Shown in pieces: positions 1 to 7,436 of a stretch of 24,537 nt of DNA. Every line of letters begins with the position of its first letter. Position 1 is the first letter of the stretch. The stretch covers positions 1-24,537 of the forward strand of contig JAJYPA010000069.1 of assembly GCA_021795795.1 (NCBI GenBank), given 5' to 3'. Origin of the DNA: Pseudomonadota bacterium (lineage in GTDB: Bacteria; Pseudomonadota; Gammaproteobacteria; Halothiobacillales; Halothiobacillaceae). The notes beneath the pieces are model-generated. The model was not told the DNA's origin and made no database searches. It saw only the letters and a program-made list of their open reading frames with translations. The translations under genes were made by a program, and so were the position numbers.

Positions 1-45
1 AAGCTCGTCGAGCAGGGCATCGGTCTTCTTCTGGGTAATGGTCAT
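1..45 (-). CDS. Probable IS256-family transposase, N-terminal 15 residues only
   Basis: Only the first 15 codons are present (MTITQKKTDALLDEL). They are preceded by GAAGGAGGAGAA, a near-perfect ribosome binding site 5-6 bases from the ATG. Many IS256-family (mutator-type) transposases begin with a short polar stretch followed by a LLDELL-like segment, which this resembles. The DDE catalytic core is outside the window. The assignment rests on this short stretch and on the TGTACA-type element end just upstream, so the family is a reasoned guess. Confidence 0.45.
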   Translation of the reverse strand, partial: MTITQKKTDALLDEL

Positions 46-102
46 TGGTTCTCCTCCTTCTCGTTAGTCGCAGATAACCAGTTACACAGTTATTTGTACA
101 CC
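1..102 (-). mobile_element. End of an IS256-like insertion sequence (truncated by window edge)
   Basis: Read on the minus strand, a GTGTACAAATAACTGTG end is followed within about 55 bases by a strong GGAGG-type ribosome site and an ATG opening a transposase-like N-terminus. Ends containing TGTACA followed by an AT-rich stretch are familiar from the IS256 family. The outer boundary near 102 is approximate because the partner end and the target duplication lie outside the window. The element abuts and probably truncated the transporter remnant to its right. Confidence 0.5.
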
Positions 103-540
103 CTCGCCGAATGCGCTGCGATTATCTTGCCTACCTTCACGCCTCAAGATAGCTGCTGCAAGGCCCCACCTCAATCCGAATAAAACAGTCCAGATCCATG
201 AAATGGTACCGTGTACAAATGGAAGCAGCGATTCTGCACGACGGATCGCTCCCTCAAGGCTCACTGGTTGCAAACCACACTGACGCCAGCTCAAGAGCCG
301 TGGTGTATCCACGCCAATCCCTGCTGCTGCCATTGAATGAGCTTTTGGCGGTCTGTCTGGCAGTGCCACAACGGTGACTGCCGTCAAAATAAACAGGCGG
401 CGGTCGTTGCGCTCGTTGTGGGCGGCGGAGATTTCGTCCTGAAGGAGCTTGATACGCTCTTGTTGCGTCGCGACTTCTCGAAAAATCATGGCCAGCTCTT
501 CGGTGGCTCGCTGAAGATCGTCCCCGTCCTGGCAACGTGA
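103..540 (-). pseudogene. Remnant of a CorA/ZntB-type metal ion transporter (C-terminal part)
   Basis: The minus-strand frame reads LQRATEELAMIFREVATQQE, then IKLLQDEISAAHNERNDRR and LFILTAVTVVALP. This is the long helix leading into the first membrane segment of CorA/ZntB transporters, which move Mg2+, Zn2+ or Co2+ across the inner membrane. The GMN signature expected just after the first helix is absent. A final hydrophobic segment with a basic end (GLAAAILRRE) is recognisable near 125-215. An in-frame stop lies immediately upstream at 541-543, so most of the cytoplasmic domain is gone, and the downstream side runs into the IS end. The stretch is therefore a degraded fragment and not a working transporter. 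A 135-residue frame stays open from 489 but reads nonsense between the two recognisable parts. Confidence 0.6.
111..210. repeat. Direct repeat copy A (pair with 2773-2872)
   Basis: About 100 bases align with 2773-2872. They share a nearly continuous block from TGCTGCGATTATCTTGCC through AAGATAGCTGCTGCAA, then a weaker A-rich part ending in AAATGGTA. On the minus strand copy A encodes the last hydrophobic segment of the transporter remnant, so the repeat is probably a duplicated 3' gene end. It brackets the SemiSWEET-kinase-GntR module. Confidence 0.7.
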
Positions 541-562
541 CTAATGCACCGTCCAAGTTTTG

Positions 563-591
563 TTGACCGTTACAACCAGCACAGGTACGCT
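563..591 (+). promoter_or_regulatory. Possible sigma70 promoter of the sugar module
   Basis: TTGACC at 563-568 is followed after 17 bases by TACGCT at 586-591. The -35 is good and the -10 weak. It lies 40 bases upstream of the SemiSWEET start and just after the end of the transporter remnant. The weak -10 would fit an inducible promoter, but this is a visual match only. Confidence 0.3.
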
Positions 592-630
592 CAACTTACC
601 CTTAACCTCAGTAAAAACACTCATAATTTC

Positions 631-900
631 ATGACATCCGTCGATATCCTCGGTTTTATTGCCACAGGCTTTACCACACTGTCTTTCTTGCCACAGGTTT
701 GGCGAACATGGAAAACGCGTGATGTCAGCGGCATCTCGCTGCCCACCTACATCATCATCACCGTGGGGCTTGCCCTCTGGCTTGTGTATGGATGGATCAA
801 AGGTGATGTTCCCATTATCGTTGCCAACTCGGCCATGGTGCTACTGACGGGGAGCATTACGGTTATGAAAATACGCTTTGGCCGCACCGGCATGGCATAA
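631..900 (+). CDS. SemiSWEET-type sugar transporter (PQ-loop / MtN3 repeat)
   Basis: This 89-residue inner-membrane protein has three hydrophobic helices and one MtN3/PQ-loop unit. The motif FLPQVWRTWKTRDVSGIS contains the conserved Pro-Gln and the Asp-Val-Ser-Gly-Ile-Ser run typical of SemiSWEETs. These work as homodimers that let sugars cross the membrane by facilitated diffusion. The ATG at 631 was chosen because the family begins directly with helix 1 (VDILGFIATGFTTLSFLPQ); the frame is open further upstream but adds an unconvincing polar tail. No strong ribosome site is visible. The stop lies 11 bases before the sugar kinase, so the two genes probably form one operon in which imported sugar is phosphorylated and trapped. 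The sugar is unknown. Confidence 0.85.
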   Translation: MTSVDILGFIATGFTTLSFLPQVWRTWKTRDVSGISLPTYIIITVGLALWLVYGWIKGDVPIIVANSAMVLLTGSITVMKIRFGRTGMA

Positions 901-911
901 AACCAGAACCC

Positions 912-1868
912 ATGCCTGCCCAAATTTTCATTCTCGGAAGCCTGATGCAAACCTTCTGCTGGTGGGTGGAGCGTATGCCTCGTGCAGGGGAGTCAATTCA
1001 GGCCAGTGCCCTGCGCCTTGAGCTTGGCGGCAAGGGTCTGAATGTCGCCGTGGGGATGGCGCGTCTGGGCGCACGCATTGAAGTGCTTCTAGGCTGTGGC
1101 AACGACCATGCAGGCGAAGCCGCCTTGAATCTGCTGCACAGCGAAGGAATCAGCACCCGGAATGTGCACCGCATGGAAAGCCCCTCGGGGCATGGTGCGG
1201 GGCTCATCACCCCAGATGGACAGAGTTTCATCAGCATTTTTCCTGGTGCAAACGCCTTGCTCGATGCAACACATATCGAGCAGGCTCGCGCTGATCTATG
1301 TTCCGCCAGCATGGTAAATGCACAATTTGAAACAGCCATGCCCGTGATTGTGTCGGCATTTGCCCTCGCCCATGCCCACGGTGTGCCGACCGTACTCAAT
1401 CCATCGCCCTGGCAAGAACCGGATGCCGCCCTAAAACGCACCACGCACACCCTGATTGTCAATGAAACCGAGGCTGCGCAGCTCGCAAACCATCCTAGGA
1501 ACGCACCACCGGCAGAGCCTGAAATCTGGGAGTGCGCCCTTGCCAGCATCTGGAGCGATTGGATAACCCTGCAACGTATCGTTATTACCTTGGGATCACG
1601 CGGCAGCCTAGCACTCGTCCGACCCGAGGCAGAGGCGGACAGCACATTCATCCATTCTCACGCCCCCATCATCACCTGCGTAGACAGCACCGGCGCAGGC
1701 GACGCATTCAGCTGCGGTTACCTCTGGGCCAGCCTGCAAAAACAGCCTCTTATCGAAGCGCTGCGCTGGGGTAACTACTGCGGAGCGCATGTTGCAGCAA
1801 AGCGTGGTGTGATCGAAGTCCTGCCCTCAGCGGATGATGCGTACACGTGGTTCAAAGCGTCAGCTTGA
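912..1868 (+). CDS. PfkB/ribokinase-family carbohydrate kinase
   Basis: This 318-residue cytoplasmic kinase should transfer phosphate from ATP to a sugar. PfkB signature 1 is seen as LELGGKGLNVAVGMARLGA (GGKG at residues 39-42). Signature 2 is DSTGAGDAF, with the catalytic-base Asp at about 264 and the anion hole GAG just before it. The length is normal for the family. An oddity is the N-terminal strand, GSLMQTF, where E. coli ribokinase has GSINADH; the Asn and Asp that contact ribose are replaced by Met and Thr, so the substrate is probably not ribose. It follows SemiSWEET by 11 bases, and its last 17 bases overlap the convergent GntR gene. Together they suggest uptake and activation of a sugar under GntR control. 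The substrate cannot be read from sequence alone. Confidence 0.85.
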   Translation: MPAQIFILGSLMQTFCWWVERMPRAGESIQASALRLELGGKGLNVAVGMARLGARIEVLLGCGNDHAGEAALNLLHSEGISTRNVHRMESPSGHGAGLITPDGQSFISIFPGANALLDATHIEQARADLCSASMVNAQFETAMPVIVSAFALAHAHGVPTVLNPSPWQEPDAALKRTTHTLIVNETEAAQLANHPRNAPPAEPEIWECALASIWSDWITLQRIVITLGSRGSLALVRPEAEADSTFIHSHAPIITCVDSTGAGDAFSCGYLWASLQKQPLIEALRWGNYCGAHVAAKRGVIEVLPSADDAYTWFKASA

Positions 1869-2610
1869 GCCGGTAGATATACGCATCACCGCGAAAACAG
1901 CCCTCGACGTACTCCACCAACGCCCGCCGTGCACCCTGCTGCGCTGTATAGGTTTTGCGCTTGAGCAACAGACAAGGTTGAGGCGACGCAAAGCCAAACA
2001 CCCGCATTTCCTTGTCTGAACTCATTATGGCCTCAATGGACTGCTCAGCTTCACCAAGCCGCTCACCAAGATTCTGTTCAATCAGCCCATAAGCTGAGCC
2101 CTGCCCATCCCAATCAGCCAGCGCGGGCGCAAGGTGCAGTGCGTACCACGCATCTTCGCGCGTCATGGGTACGCCGTCCGCACAGCGCACCCGTACCAGA
2201 TGCAAAAACTCAGCATTCGACGGCAAGCCGAACACTGAAGCCATCTTCCGATCCTGAACCACCTTAATTGCCTCGACACGGCTACTTGCCTCGCGCCCAA
2301 GTTCACGCATTTCTTGCGTAAAGCCCTTAAGCTGTCCCATCACCGGACTGACCTGAGGCACGGCTTGTACCACACTGCCTGAGCGTCCACGCCCGGCCAG
2401 CCGCCGCGCCTTGCGCAGTTCATCATAGGCGCGTTTCACTGTAACCCGGCTAACCCCAATAGATTCAGCCAGCTCGCGCTCGGAAGGCAGACTGACTCCG
2501 GCAGGAATATCGCCGGAAACAATCATGCGCTCCAACTGCAAAAACAATTGCTGCCAAAATGGCTCCGCCGACAGACGATCCAAACTTAAATCGTCAATCG
2601 CATATGACAT
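1852..2610 (-). CDS. GntR-family transcriptional regulator (HutC/UTRA type)
   Basis: This 252-residue regulator has an N-terminal winged helix (about residues 15-80). The recognition segment is LPSERELAESIGVSRVTVKR, with the classic PSERELA motif of GntR proteins. A C-terminal UTRA ligand-binding domain (about 95-245) ends in the usual YxxxxFRGDAYIYR-like strand. UTRA domains commonly sense sugar phosphates or related small molecules. The start is supported by AGGAGAA seven bases upstream. It is transcribed toward the sugar kinase and overlaps it tail to tail, and is the natural candidate to control the SemiSWEET-kinase pair and itself. A perfect palindrome upstream (2725-2736) is a possible operator. 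Confidence 0.88.
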   Translation of the reverse strand: MSYAIDDLSLDRLSAEPFWQQLFLQLERMIVSGDIPAGVSLPSERELAESIGVSRVTVKRAYDELRKARRLAGRGRSGSVVQAVPQVSPVMGQLKGFTQEMRELGREASSRVEAIKVVQDRKMASVFGLPSNAEFLHLVRVRCADGVPMTREDAWYALHLAPALADWDGQGSAYGLIEQNLGERLGEAEQSIEAIMSSDKEMRVFGFASPQPCLLLKRKTYTAQQGARRALVEYVEGCFRGDAYIYRLKLTL

Positions 2611-2724
2611 CTTTCCATTCTCCTAAAAAATAGCTGTTGCAAAGTTTTCGTATCTCGACATCACGCCTACGCTTCAAGATAAATTCGAACCAAACATTAA
2701 ATTAAGCCCTGCATCCACCAGCCG

Positions 2725-2736
2725 CTACCATGGTAG
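2725..2736. promoter_or_regulatory. 12-bp palindrome, candidate GntR operator
   Basis: CTACCATGGTAG is a perfect 12-bp palindrome about 115 bases upstream of the gntR start. GntR regulators bind short palindromes as dimers, so this is a candidate autoregulatory site. No matching copy was found upstream of the SemiSWEET gene, which weakens the idea. Confidence 0.25.
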
Positions 2737-2772
2737 ACCGCACCAATGCCATGCAGTTCAAAAACCTGCAGG

Positions 2773-2872
2773 ATGTGCTGCGATTATCTTGCCTACCGGT
2801 ACGCCTGAAGATAGCTGCTGCAAAGCATTCACCTAATTCGAAAAAAACAAAGTCCAAACAAAAAAATGGTAT
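2773..2872. repeat. Direct repeat copy B (pair with 111-210)
   Basis: This is the second copy of the ~100-bp repeat at 111-210, in the same orientation. Read on the minus strand it still resembles the transporter's last helix (AAAIFRRTGRQDNR against AAAILRREGRQDNR) but has a one-base deletion and stops. A weaker, partial resemblance (cacgcct...caagata) lies at about 2650-2690. Apart from this repeat and the palindrome, the 380-base gap 2611-2992 holds only the inverted repeat and promoter described next. Confidence 0.65.
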
Positions 2873-2900
2873 TGCATAATAGCTAAGTATATAATACCAT
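2866..2900 (+). promoter_or_regulatory. Inverted repeat over a promoter-like -10
   Basis: ATGGTATT (2866-2873) and AATACCAT (2893-2900) are perfect 8-bp inverted arms. A consensus TATAAT lies at 2890-2895 inside the structure, with TGGTAT 17 bases upstream as a poor -35. It is about 95 bases before the NHL lipoprotein start, so it may be that gene's promoter overlapped by an operator. ATACCATTAAAT recurs at 2933-2944. Confidence 0.35.
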
Positions 2901-2992
2901 TAAATCCGTAACAACTTCAGGCTTTGAGCCACATACCATTAAATTGCGCACGATTTCTTTTCGTCTTCCCACACAACATAAGGTCTTTGAGC

Positions 2993-4696
2993 ATGAAACA
3001 ACAGTCATTGCATTTAGCCAGCACCAGCCTGCTGCTGTCACTCACCTTAGGCTTAGCCGCGTGTGGAGGGGGCTGTGGATCCTCGCCTACACCAATCCCT
3101 ACACCAATCCATAAACCAACCCCTAAACCAACCCCTAAACCGACACCAACCCCGACACCCGCCACGTACACCATTGGCGGGAGCGTTTCGGGTCTGGCCG
3201 CAGGCACTTGGGTCGTGTTGCTCAATAACGAGGGCGACAATCTGACGGTAAATGCCAATGGCAATTACACCTTTCTGACTGCCCTGGCCAGTGGGGAGGT
3301 GTATCACGTCACCATCGGGCAACAACCCACTGGTCAAACCTGTTCGGTCACGAGCGGCAGCGGCACCATCGCCAGCAGCAATATCACCAATGTGGCGGTG
3401 AGTTGTGTCAACAATGCACCACCACCGTCGGCAACCTATACGGTCGGCGGCAATGTCACCGGTCTCGCGACCGATCAATCGGTGACCGTGCAGGACAACA
3501 GTGGCGACACACTGGTAGTCACCGCCGATGGCCCCTTCACCTTTGCCACCGCCCTGGCCACCGGCGCAAGCTATGCAGTTACGGTATCTGCTCAGCCCGC
3601 CGGTCAAACCTGTTCGGTCACGAGCGGCAGCGGCACCATGGCCAGCAGCAATATCACCAATGTGGCGGTAAATTGCATTACGCACGGCCTCGTCAGCACC
3701 TTCGCCGGTTCCACCACAGCAGGCTCAGCCGATGGCACCGGCGCGGCCGCGAGTTTTAATTCCCCCGCAGGGGTCGCGACCGATGCCAGTGGCAATGTTT
3801 ATGTGGCGGATTCGGCCAACAACGAGATTCGCAAGATCAGCCCGGCCGGTGTGGTGACGACGCTGGCGGGTTCCACCACAGCAGGCTCAGCCGATGGCAC
3901 CGGCTCGGTCGCGAGTTTTTCTTCCCCCTATGGGGTCGCGACCGATGCCAGTGGCAATGTTTATGTGGCGGATACGTACAACCACGAGATTCGCAAGATC
4001 AGCCCGGCCGGCGTGGTGACGACACTGGCGGGTTCCACCACCGCTGGCTCAGCCGATGGTACCGGCGCGGCCGCGAGTTTTAATTCCCCCGAAGGGGTCG
4101 CGACCGATGCCAGTGGCAATGTCTATGTGGCGGATGCGGTCAACCACGAGATTCGCAAGATCAGCCCGGCCGGCGTGGTCACCACCCTGGCGGGTTTCAC
4201 CGCCCCAGGCTCTGCCGATGGTACCGGCGCGGCGGCCCGTTTTCATGGCCCCGCTGGGGTCGCCACCGATGCCAGTGGCAATCTCTATGTGGCGGATACG
4301 GGCAACCACGAGATTCGCAAGATCAGCCCGGCCGGCGTGGTGACGACACTGGCGGGTTCCACCACCGCTGGCTCAGCCGATGGTACCGGCGCGGCCGCGA
4401 GTTTTAATCACCCCTTAGGGGTCGCCACCGATGCCAGTGGCAATGTCTATGTGGGGGATTCGTACAACAACGAGATTCGCAAGATCAGCCCGGCCGGTGT
4501 GGTCACCACCCTGGCGGGTTCCACCGCCTTCGGCTCAGCCGATGGCAGCGGCGCGGCGGCCCGTTTTCATGGCCCCTTTGGGGGTCGTCACCGATGCCAG
4601 TGGCAATGTTTATGTGGCGGACTACGGCAACAACGAGATTCGCAAGATCACGCAGTAAGGCATTGGGTCAACGTGGATGGGGCAGGCGCACGGTAG
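2993..4696 (+). CDS. NHL-repeat lipoprotein, frameshifted in its last repeat
   Basis: The start at 2993 gives a clear lipoprotein signal, [20 protein letters not shown] then LAAC, preceded by AAGG. Proline/threonine-rich linker residues ([15 protein letters not shown]) follow. Next come two ~82-residue copies of a beta-rich module (about residues 55-220, each ending CSVTSGSGT...[10 protein letters not shown]). The rest is six ~54-residue NHL repeats with the core [12 protein letters not shown] and [11 protein letters not shown]. Six NHL blades make one closed beta-propeller, usually a protein- or ligand-binding platform; here it would face the periplasm or outside. At 4580-4584 a run of five G replaces the four G found in the other repeats, shifting the frame, so the last half blade is misread and the frame ends at 4696. 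With one G fewer the protein would end IRKITQ at 4658 (554 residues). This could be a sequencing error, a switch or decay. Confidence 0.8.
   Translation: MKQQSLHLASTSLLLSLTLGLAACGGGCGSSPTPIPTPIHKPTPKPTPKPTPTPTPATYTIGGSVSGLAAGTWVVLLNNEGDNLTVNANGNYTFLTALASGEVYHVTIGQQPTGQTCSVTSGSGTIASSNITNVAVSCVNNAPPPSATYTVGGNVTGLATDQSVTVQDNSGDTLVVTADGPFTFATALATGASYAVTVSAQPAGQTCSVTSGSGTMASSNITNVAVNCITHGLVSTFAGSTTAGSADGTGAAASFNSPAGVATDASGNVYVADSANNEIRKISPAGVVTTLAGSTTAGSADGTGSVASFSSPYGVATDASGNVYVADTYNHEIRKISPAGVVTTLAGSTTAGSADGTGAAASFNSPEGVATDASGNVYVADAVNHEIRKISPAGVVTTLAGFTAPGSADGTGAAARFHGPAGVATDASGNLYVADTGNHEIRKISPAGVVTTLAGSTTAGSADGTGAAASFNHPLGVATDASGNVYVGDSYNNEIRKISPAGVVTTLAGSTAFGSADGSGAAARFHGPFGGRHRCQWQCLCGGLRQQRDSQDHAVRHWVNVDGAGAR
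3692..4655 (+). repeat. Six tandem ~162-bp NHL-coding repeats
   Basis: Long near-identical DNA blocks, such as GGCTCAGCCGATGG and ACCGATGCCAGTGGCAATG, recur every 162 bases. Nucleotide identity is high even at third positions, which points to recent duplication or gene conversion. Such arrays expand and contract easily by recombination. Confidence 0.85.
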
Positions 4697-4764
4697 CGAT
4701 GCCCTGATGGCAATAGCACGAGTTGTTTCTTTTTTCGCTTTCACACACAGCATGGAGATAGCAG

Positions 4765-5394
4765 ATGAACACATCACACACCACCCCATACCGCACACTA
4801 AACCCGTTGGCAGCCGCCTTGGCTGCCGCTCTGCTGCTTCCGGCCACCCCGGCGTGGCCGGGTTCGTTAGACGGCGGCAGCGCCACGGGCTTCAGCAGTG
4901 TTTCGGTTGGTCCAGGCAGCATAGCCAGCGGGGATAACAGCACGGCCAGCGGGGTCAACAGCTTTGCCAGCAGGGACAGCAGCACGGCCACCGGGGACAG
5001 CAGCACGGCCAGCGGGGCCAACAGCACGGCCAGCGGGGCCGGCAGCACGGCCACCGGGGCAGGCAGCATGGCCATAGTGGCCAACAGCACGGCCACCGGG
5101 GCAGGCAGCACGGCCAGTGGGGATTACAGCACGGCCACCGGGGCTAGCAGCACGGCCATAGGAGCCAACAGCACGGCCAGAGGCGACAGCAGCACGGCCA
5201 GCGGCGACAGCAGTACGGCCAGTGGCAATGGCGATATTGCCGTTGGCGCACTGGCACCCACTAACAACAGCACGAGCCAATCTTCGGGCAATATCGCCAT
5301 CGGCGCCTCGACAGGTGTGGTTTCGGGCAGCTTTGATAATACCTCCACCACCGCCAATGGCGGCAATTCGATTGCCATTGGTACTGGTACGTAA
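4765..5394 (+). CDS. YadA-like trimeric autotransporter adhesin, N-terminal part (ends at premature TAA)
   Basis: The ATG at 4765 has GGAGATA upstream and opens an N-terminal signal sequence with a hydrophobic core (LAAALAAALLLPATPAW). From about residue 52 there are fifteen seven-residue repeats of the type STASGDS, then NIAIGAS- and NSIAIGT-type units. These short Ser/Ala/Gly repeats form the left-handed beta-roll head of YadA/Hia-type adhesins, which bind host or abiotic surfaces as trimers. The frame ends at TAA 5392-5394 after 209 residues, yet the same frame continues at once with more head repeats, a neck and a membrane anchor. As read, this product would be secreted to the periplasm without an anchor and could not be displayed. 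A CAA to TAA change (Gln to stop) is the simplest explanation. Confidence 0.75.
   Translation: MNTSHTTPYRTLNPLAAALAAALLLPATPAWPGSLDGGSATGFSSVSVGPGSIASGDNSTASGVNSFASRDSSTATGDSSTASGANSTASGAGSTATGAGSMAIVANSTATGAGSTASGDYSTATGASSTAIGANSTARGDSSTASGDSSTASGNGDIAVGALAPTNNSTSQSSGNIAIGASTGVVSGSFDNTSTTANGGNSIAIGTGT
4918..5232 (+). repeat. Fifteen tandem 21-bp repeats in the adhesin head
   Basis: The unit is close to AGCACGGCCAGCGGGGACAAC and encodes STASGDN-like heptads. Fifteen units in register cover 315 bases. Because the unit is a multiple of three, changes in copy number would lengthen or shorten the head without shifting the frame. Confidence 0.85.
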
Positions 5395-6360
5395 TCAACG
5401 GGCAATAACTCGGTCGCATTGGGCTCGGGCAGTGATGACGGCGGAGAAGCCAATGTGCTTAGCGTGGGCAATGGCACACAAAAACGCAAAATCATCTACG
5501 TGGCGCCCGGCACTCTGAGTTCGACCAGTACGGACGCCGTCAACGGTAGTCAGTTGGATGCCACAAACCAACAGGTTGCGACCAACGCCGCGGGTATTGC
5601 GACCAATACCGGCAATATTGCTGCCCACGAGGTTAGAATCAATGCACTTGTGAACGGCAAACTTGGTACCTGCATGGTAGTCAGCGGCGGCTTGCAATGT
5701 GGGGTTCAGGCCAAAGCAGAAGGCGCTAATGCCATCGCGCAGGGAAATGGAGCCACGGCGAACGGTGATGACACGTTGGCACTGGGCACCAATGCCCGCG
5801 CCAGTTACGCTGGCTCGGTCGCCATCGGTGCAGGTGCTCAGGCCAATGCCGACCCGACGACCGCGGTGGGCAACAACGCCATTGCCAACGGCAATAACTC
5901 GGTCGCATTGGGCGCAAACACCACGGCCAGTGGCAGCAATTCGGTGGCGCTCGGTCAAGGCTCGGTCGCCAATCGCGACAACAGTGTGAGCGTGGGTGAT
6001 GCCGCGGTTGGCTTGACCCGCCAAATCACCCATGTCGCGCCCGGCACGCAAGGAACGGATGCGGTGAATCTCGATCAACTCAACGGTGCCAATGCCAATA
6101 CGCTGAACGAGGCCGATTCCCGCGCCAACCGAGGCATTGCCTCGGCGGTCGCGCTTGCTGGCTCTGTACCGAGTTTCGGCACCTCGGGCAACAGTATGAC
6201 AGCGGGGGCCGGTTCGTATGGCGGTCAGTCGGCGGTGGCGTTGCAATACGCCCATCGGTTCAATTATGGGGAAGCCCATCCCATCGTTGCCTCAATCGGC
6301 GCGGCCACTTCGACCGGCGGCTGCACAGCCGTGCACGGCAGCGTGAGCGTGGGCTGGTAA
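5395..6360 (+). pseudogene. YadA-like trimeric autotransporter, C-terminal part with membrane anchor
   Basis: This continues the upstream adhesin frame directly after the TAA at 5392-5394. It starts STGNNSVALGSGSDD, with further NSVALG head repeats and a neck (TSTDAVNGSQLDATNQQV, near 5530-5580). A coiled-coil-like stalk (ATNAAGIATNTGNIAAHEV) follows, then a second set of head repeats (about 5700-5980) and a second neck (GTDAVNLDQLN). The C-terminal ~75 residues are a YadA anchor domain that would form four strands of the trimeric 12-stranded outer-membrane barrel and ends in the typical aromatic residue (SVGW). It lacks a signal peptide and has no convincing ribosome site, so alone it should not be exported. 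Joined to the upstream part it would be a 531-residue adhesin. An open frame could start at a TTG at 5419. Confidence 0.75.
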
Positions 6361-6377
6361 ACATCGCTCACAACCAG

Positions 6378-6412
6378 ATTCCCCCGATCGTTACCGGCAC
6401 GATCGGGGGAAT
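6378..6412. terminator. Strong hairpin after the adhesin gene
   Basis: ATTCCCCCGATCG and CGATCGGGGGAAT form a perfect 13-bp stem with a 9-base loop, starting 17 bases after the adhesin stop. There is no T-run, so it may act as an mRNA-stabilising end or a poor intrinsic terminator. A second hairpin, ATATCCTC/GAGGATAT, lies at 6459-6480. Confidence 0.55.
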
Positions 6413-6592
6413 GGGCACAGGCGGTCACCGCATAGATTTTCTCGGAAAGTGGCTCTTGATATCCTCGAAAAAGAGGATATTCATCGTGGTAGCCCGCTAT
6501 TTAGGAAATGAATGGGTATTGCATAATTGGTTGTTGTACCGAGCAGGAGTTAGGCGATGCCACATCCTTCCGCCACTTTGGTTCCCACGAAT

Positions 6593-6650
6593 CATAAGCT
6601 TAGAAGTTTGAGCCAATCCGTCATAAGCTTAGAAGTTTGAGCCAATCCGT
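6593..6650. repeat. Exact tandem duplication of a 29-bp unit
   Basis: The unit beginning CATAAGCTTAGAAGTTTG and ending CCAATCCGT occurs twice, head to tail, without mismatch (6593-6621 and 6622-6650). Perfect identity in noncoding DNA indicates a recent duplication. No function is apparent. Confidence 0.9.
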
Positions 6651-6741
6651 CAATCGATAGTTGAGTTAAATGCGGAATCAGCACATGTATGCGCCTTACT
6701 TGCTTTTCGCAAACCTTGGCACCATTGATGACAAAAACCCG

Positions 6742-6902
6742 CGTGATGACGACCATTGACGGGCTCCGCCACCTCAGGCTCAGCCGATAGTACCGGCTCG
6801 GCCACCCGTTTTAATAACCCCGCTAGGATAGCCACCGATGCCAGTGACAATGTTTTTGTAGCGGATGCGGACAACAACGAGATTCATAAGATCACGCCGT
6901 AG
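6742..6902 (+). pseudogene. Degenerate copy of the NHL gene's last repeat
   Basis: Translation gives ATSGSADSTGSATRFNNPA followed by RIATDASDNVFVADADNN and EIHKITP-stop. This is clearly the terminal NHL blade of the lipoprotein at 2993, with an extra base just before it (GGGCTCC in place of GGTTCC) that breaks the frame to the preceding blade. The homology continues past the stop: 6912-6979 matches 4657-4718 (GGATGGGGCAGGCGCACGG in both). The upstream blades and signal peptide are missing. It is a relic of a duplicated NHL gene and makes the adhesin gene flanked by direct repeats. Confidence 0.8.
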
Positions 6903-6979
6903 GGCCATGCTATGAGGCATTGGGTCGTCGTGGATGGGGCAGGCGCACGGCAGCGATGCCCCGATGACCAATAGCGCAC

Positions 6980-7315
6980 CGGAGCAAGCGTCCACCGTCA
7001 CCGAGGGTGATCGTAAGGCGGGATTTGCAGGATGCGCCCTAATGATCTGGCGTGCCATTTTGGGGGTGTATTTAGAAACGCCCCCATACTATGCAGAATA
7101 CGCACAATACCCCCAATGCGGTAACTTTGCGTATAGGGGTACAGATTGTTACCCGGTCACAAGCCACAGAATGCGGGACCACTTTCACCACCCGCCGATG
7201 GTGTCGGTATTGCCGCCAGCCCGCCAACGCCCACGCCGATCCTACGGTTCATTCTACGGTAAGCCAATCTCTCATTTCGAGTGAGGGTAGGGGTATAACA
7301 CCGCGCTCTTTTGTT
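6980..7315. other. Intergenic stretch without recognisable genes
   Basis: Between the NHL relic and the repeat next to attL I see no frame with recognisable protein features and no ribosome site followed by a convincing start. Short frames exist but look random. It may be debris of an older integration, given the element-terminus-like sequence that follows. Confidence 0.5.
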
Positions 7316-7421
7316 GTAGCTCTGCGGGACAACCTAGCGCTTTTATTATGGCGCGTACTTAAAGAAACGTACAAAAATTAACGAATTAGAACCCATGAGA
7401 AACTTAGGTTTATTTGATTTA
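7316..7421. repeat. Copy of the element's tRNA-proximal terminus, outside attL
   Basis: This block aligns with 14411-14516, the ~105 bases inside the element next to the tRNA. Matching stretches include TATGGCGCGTAC against TATGGAGCGTA, AAGAAACGTAC in both, and TTATTTGATTT in both, running up to the att core. The copy next to the tRNA contains the tRNA terminator; this one contains a weakened hairpin. It looks like the original tRNA downstream region or the end of an older related element. Confidence 0.6.
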
Positions 7422-7436
7422 GTGGCGGAGGATCAG
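7422..7436. repeat. attL core
   Basis: The core GTGGCGGAGGATCAG is identical to the 3' end of tRNA-Ser at 14517-14531. With the flanking TTATTTGATTT the match is 27 bases with a single mismatch (7410-7436 against 14505-14531). It lies 157 bases before the integrase start. Confidence 0.85.

Noticed and set aside
998..1651. 217-codon minus-strand frame within the sugar kinase
   Set aside because: The plus strand carries clear PfkB signatures; the antisense frame has no recognisable features.
3053..3685. Long open frame on the minus strand opposite the NHL lipoprotein
   Set aside because: It mirrors the repetitive coding strand, has no ribosome site and shows no family features; the plus strand has a lipobox and NHL repeats.
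4918..5232. CRISPR-like array of 21-bp repeats
   Set aside because: The repeats are contiguous, in frame and encode STASG heptads of an adhesin head; there are no spacers and no cas genes.
5395..6279. 294-codon minus-strand frame opposite the adhesin
   Set aside because: It arises from codon bias in the GC-rich repeats of the plus-strand adhesin; the predicted protein is arginine-rich and featureless.
7085..7300. Short plus-strand frames in the region before attL
   Set aside because: They lack ribosome sites, recognisable motifs and conserved neighbours; the stretch looks like decayed DNA.
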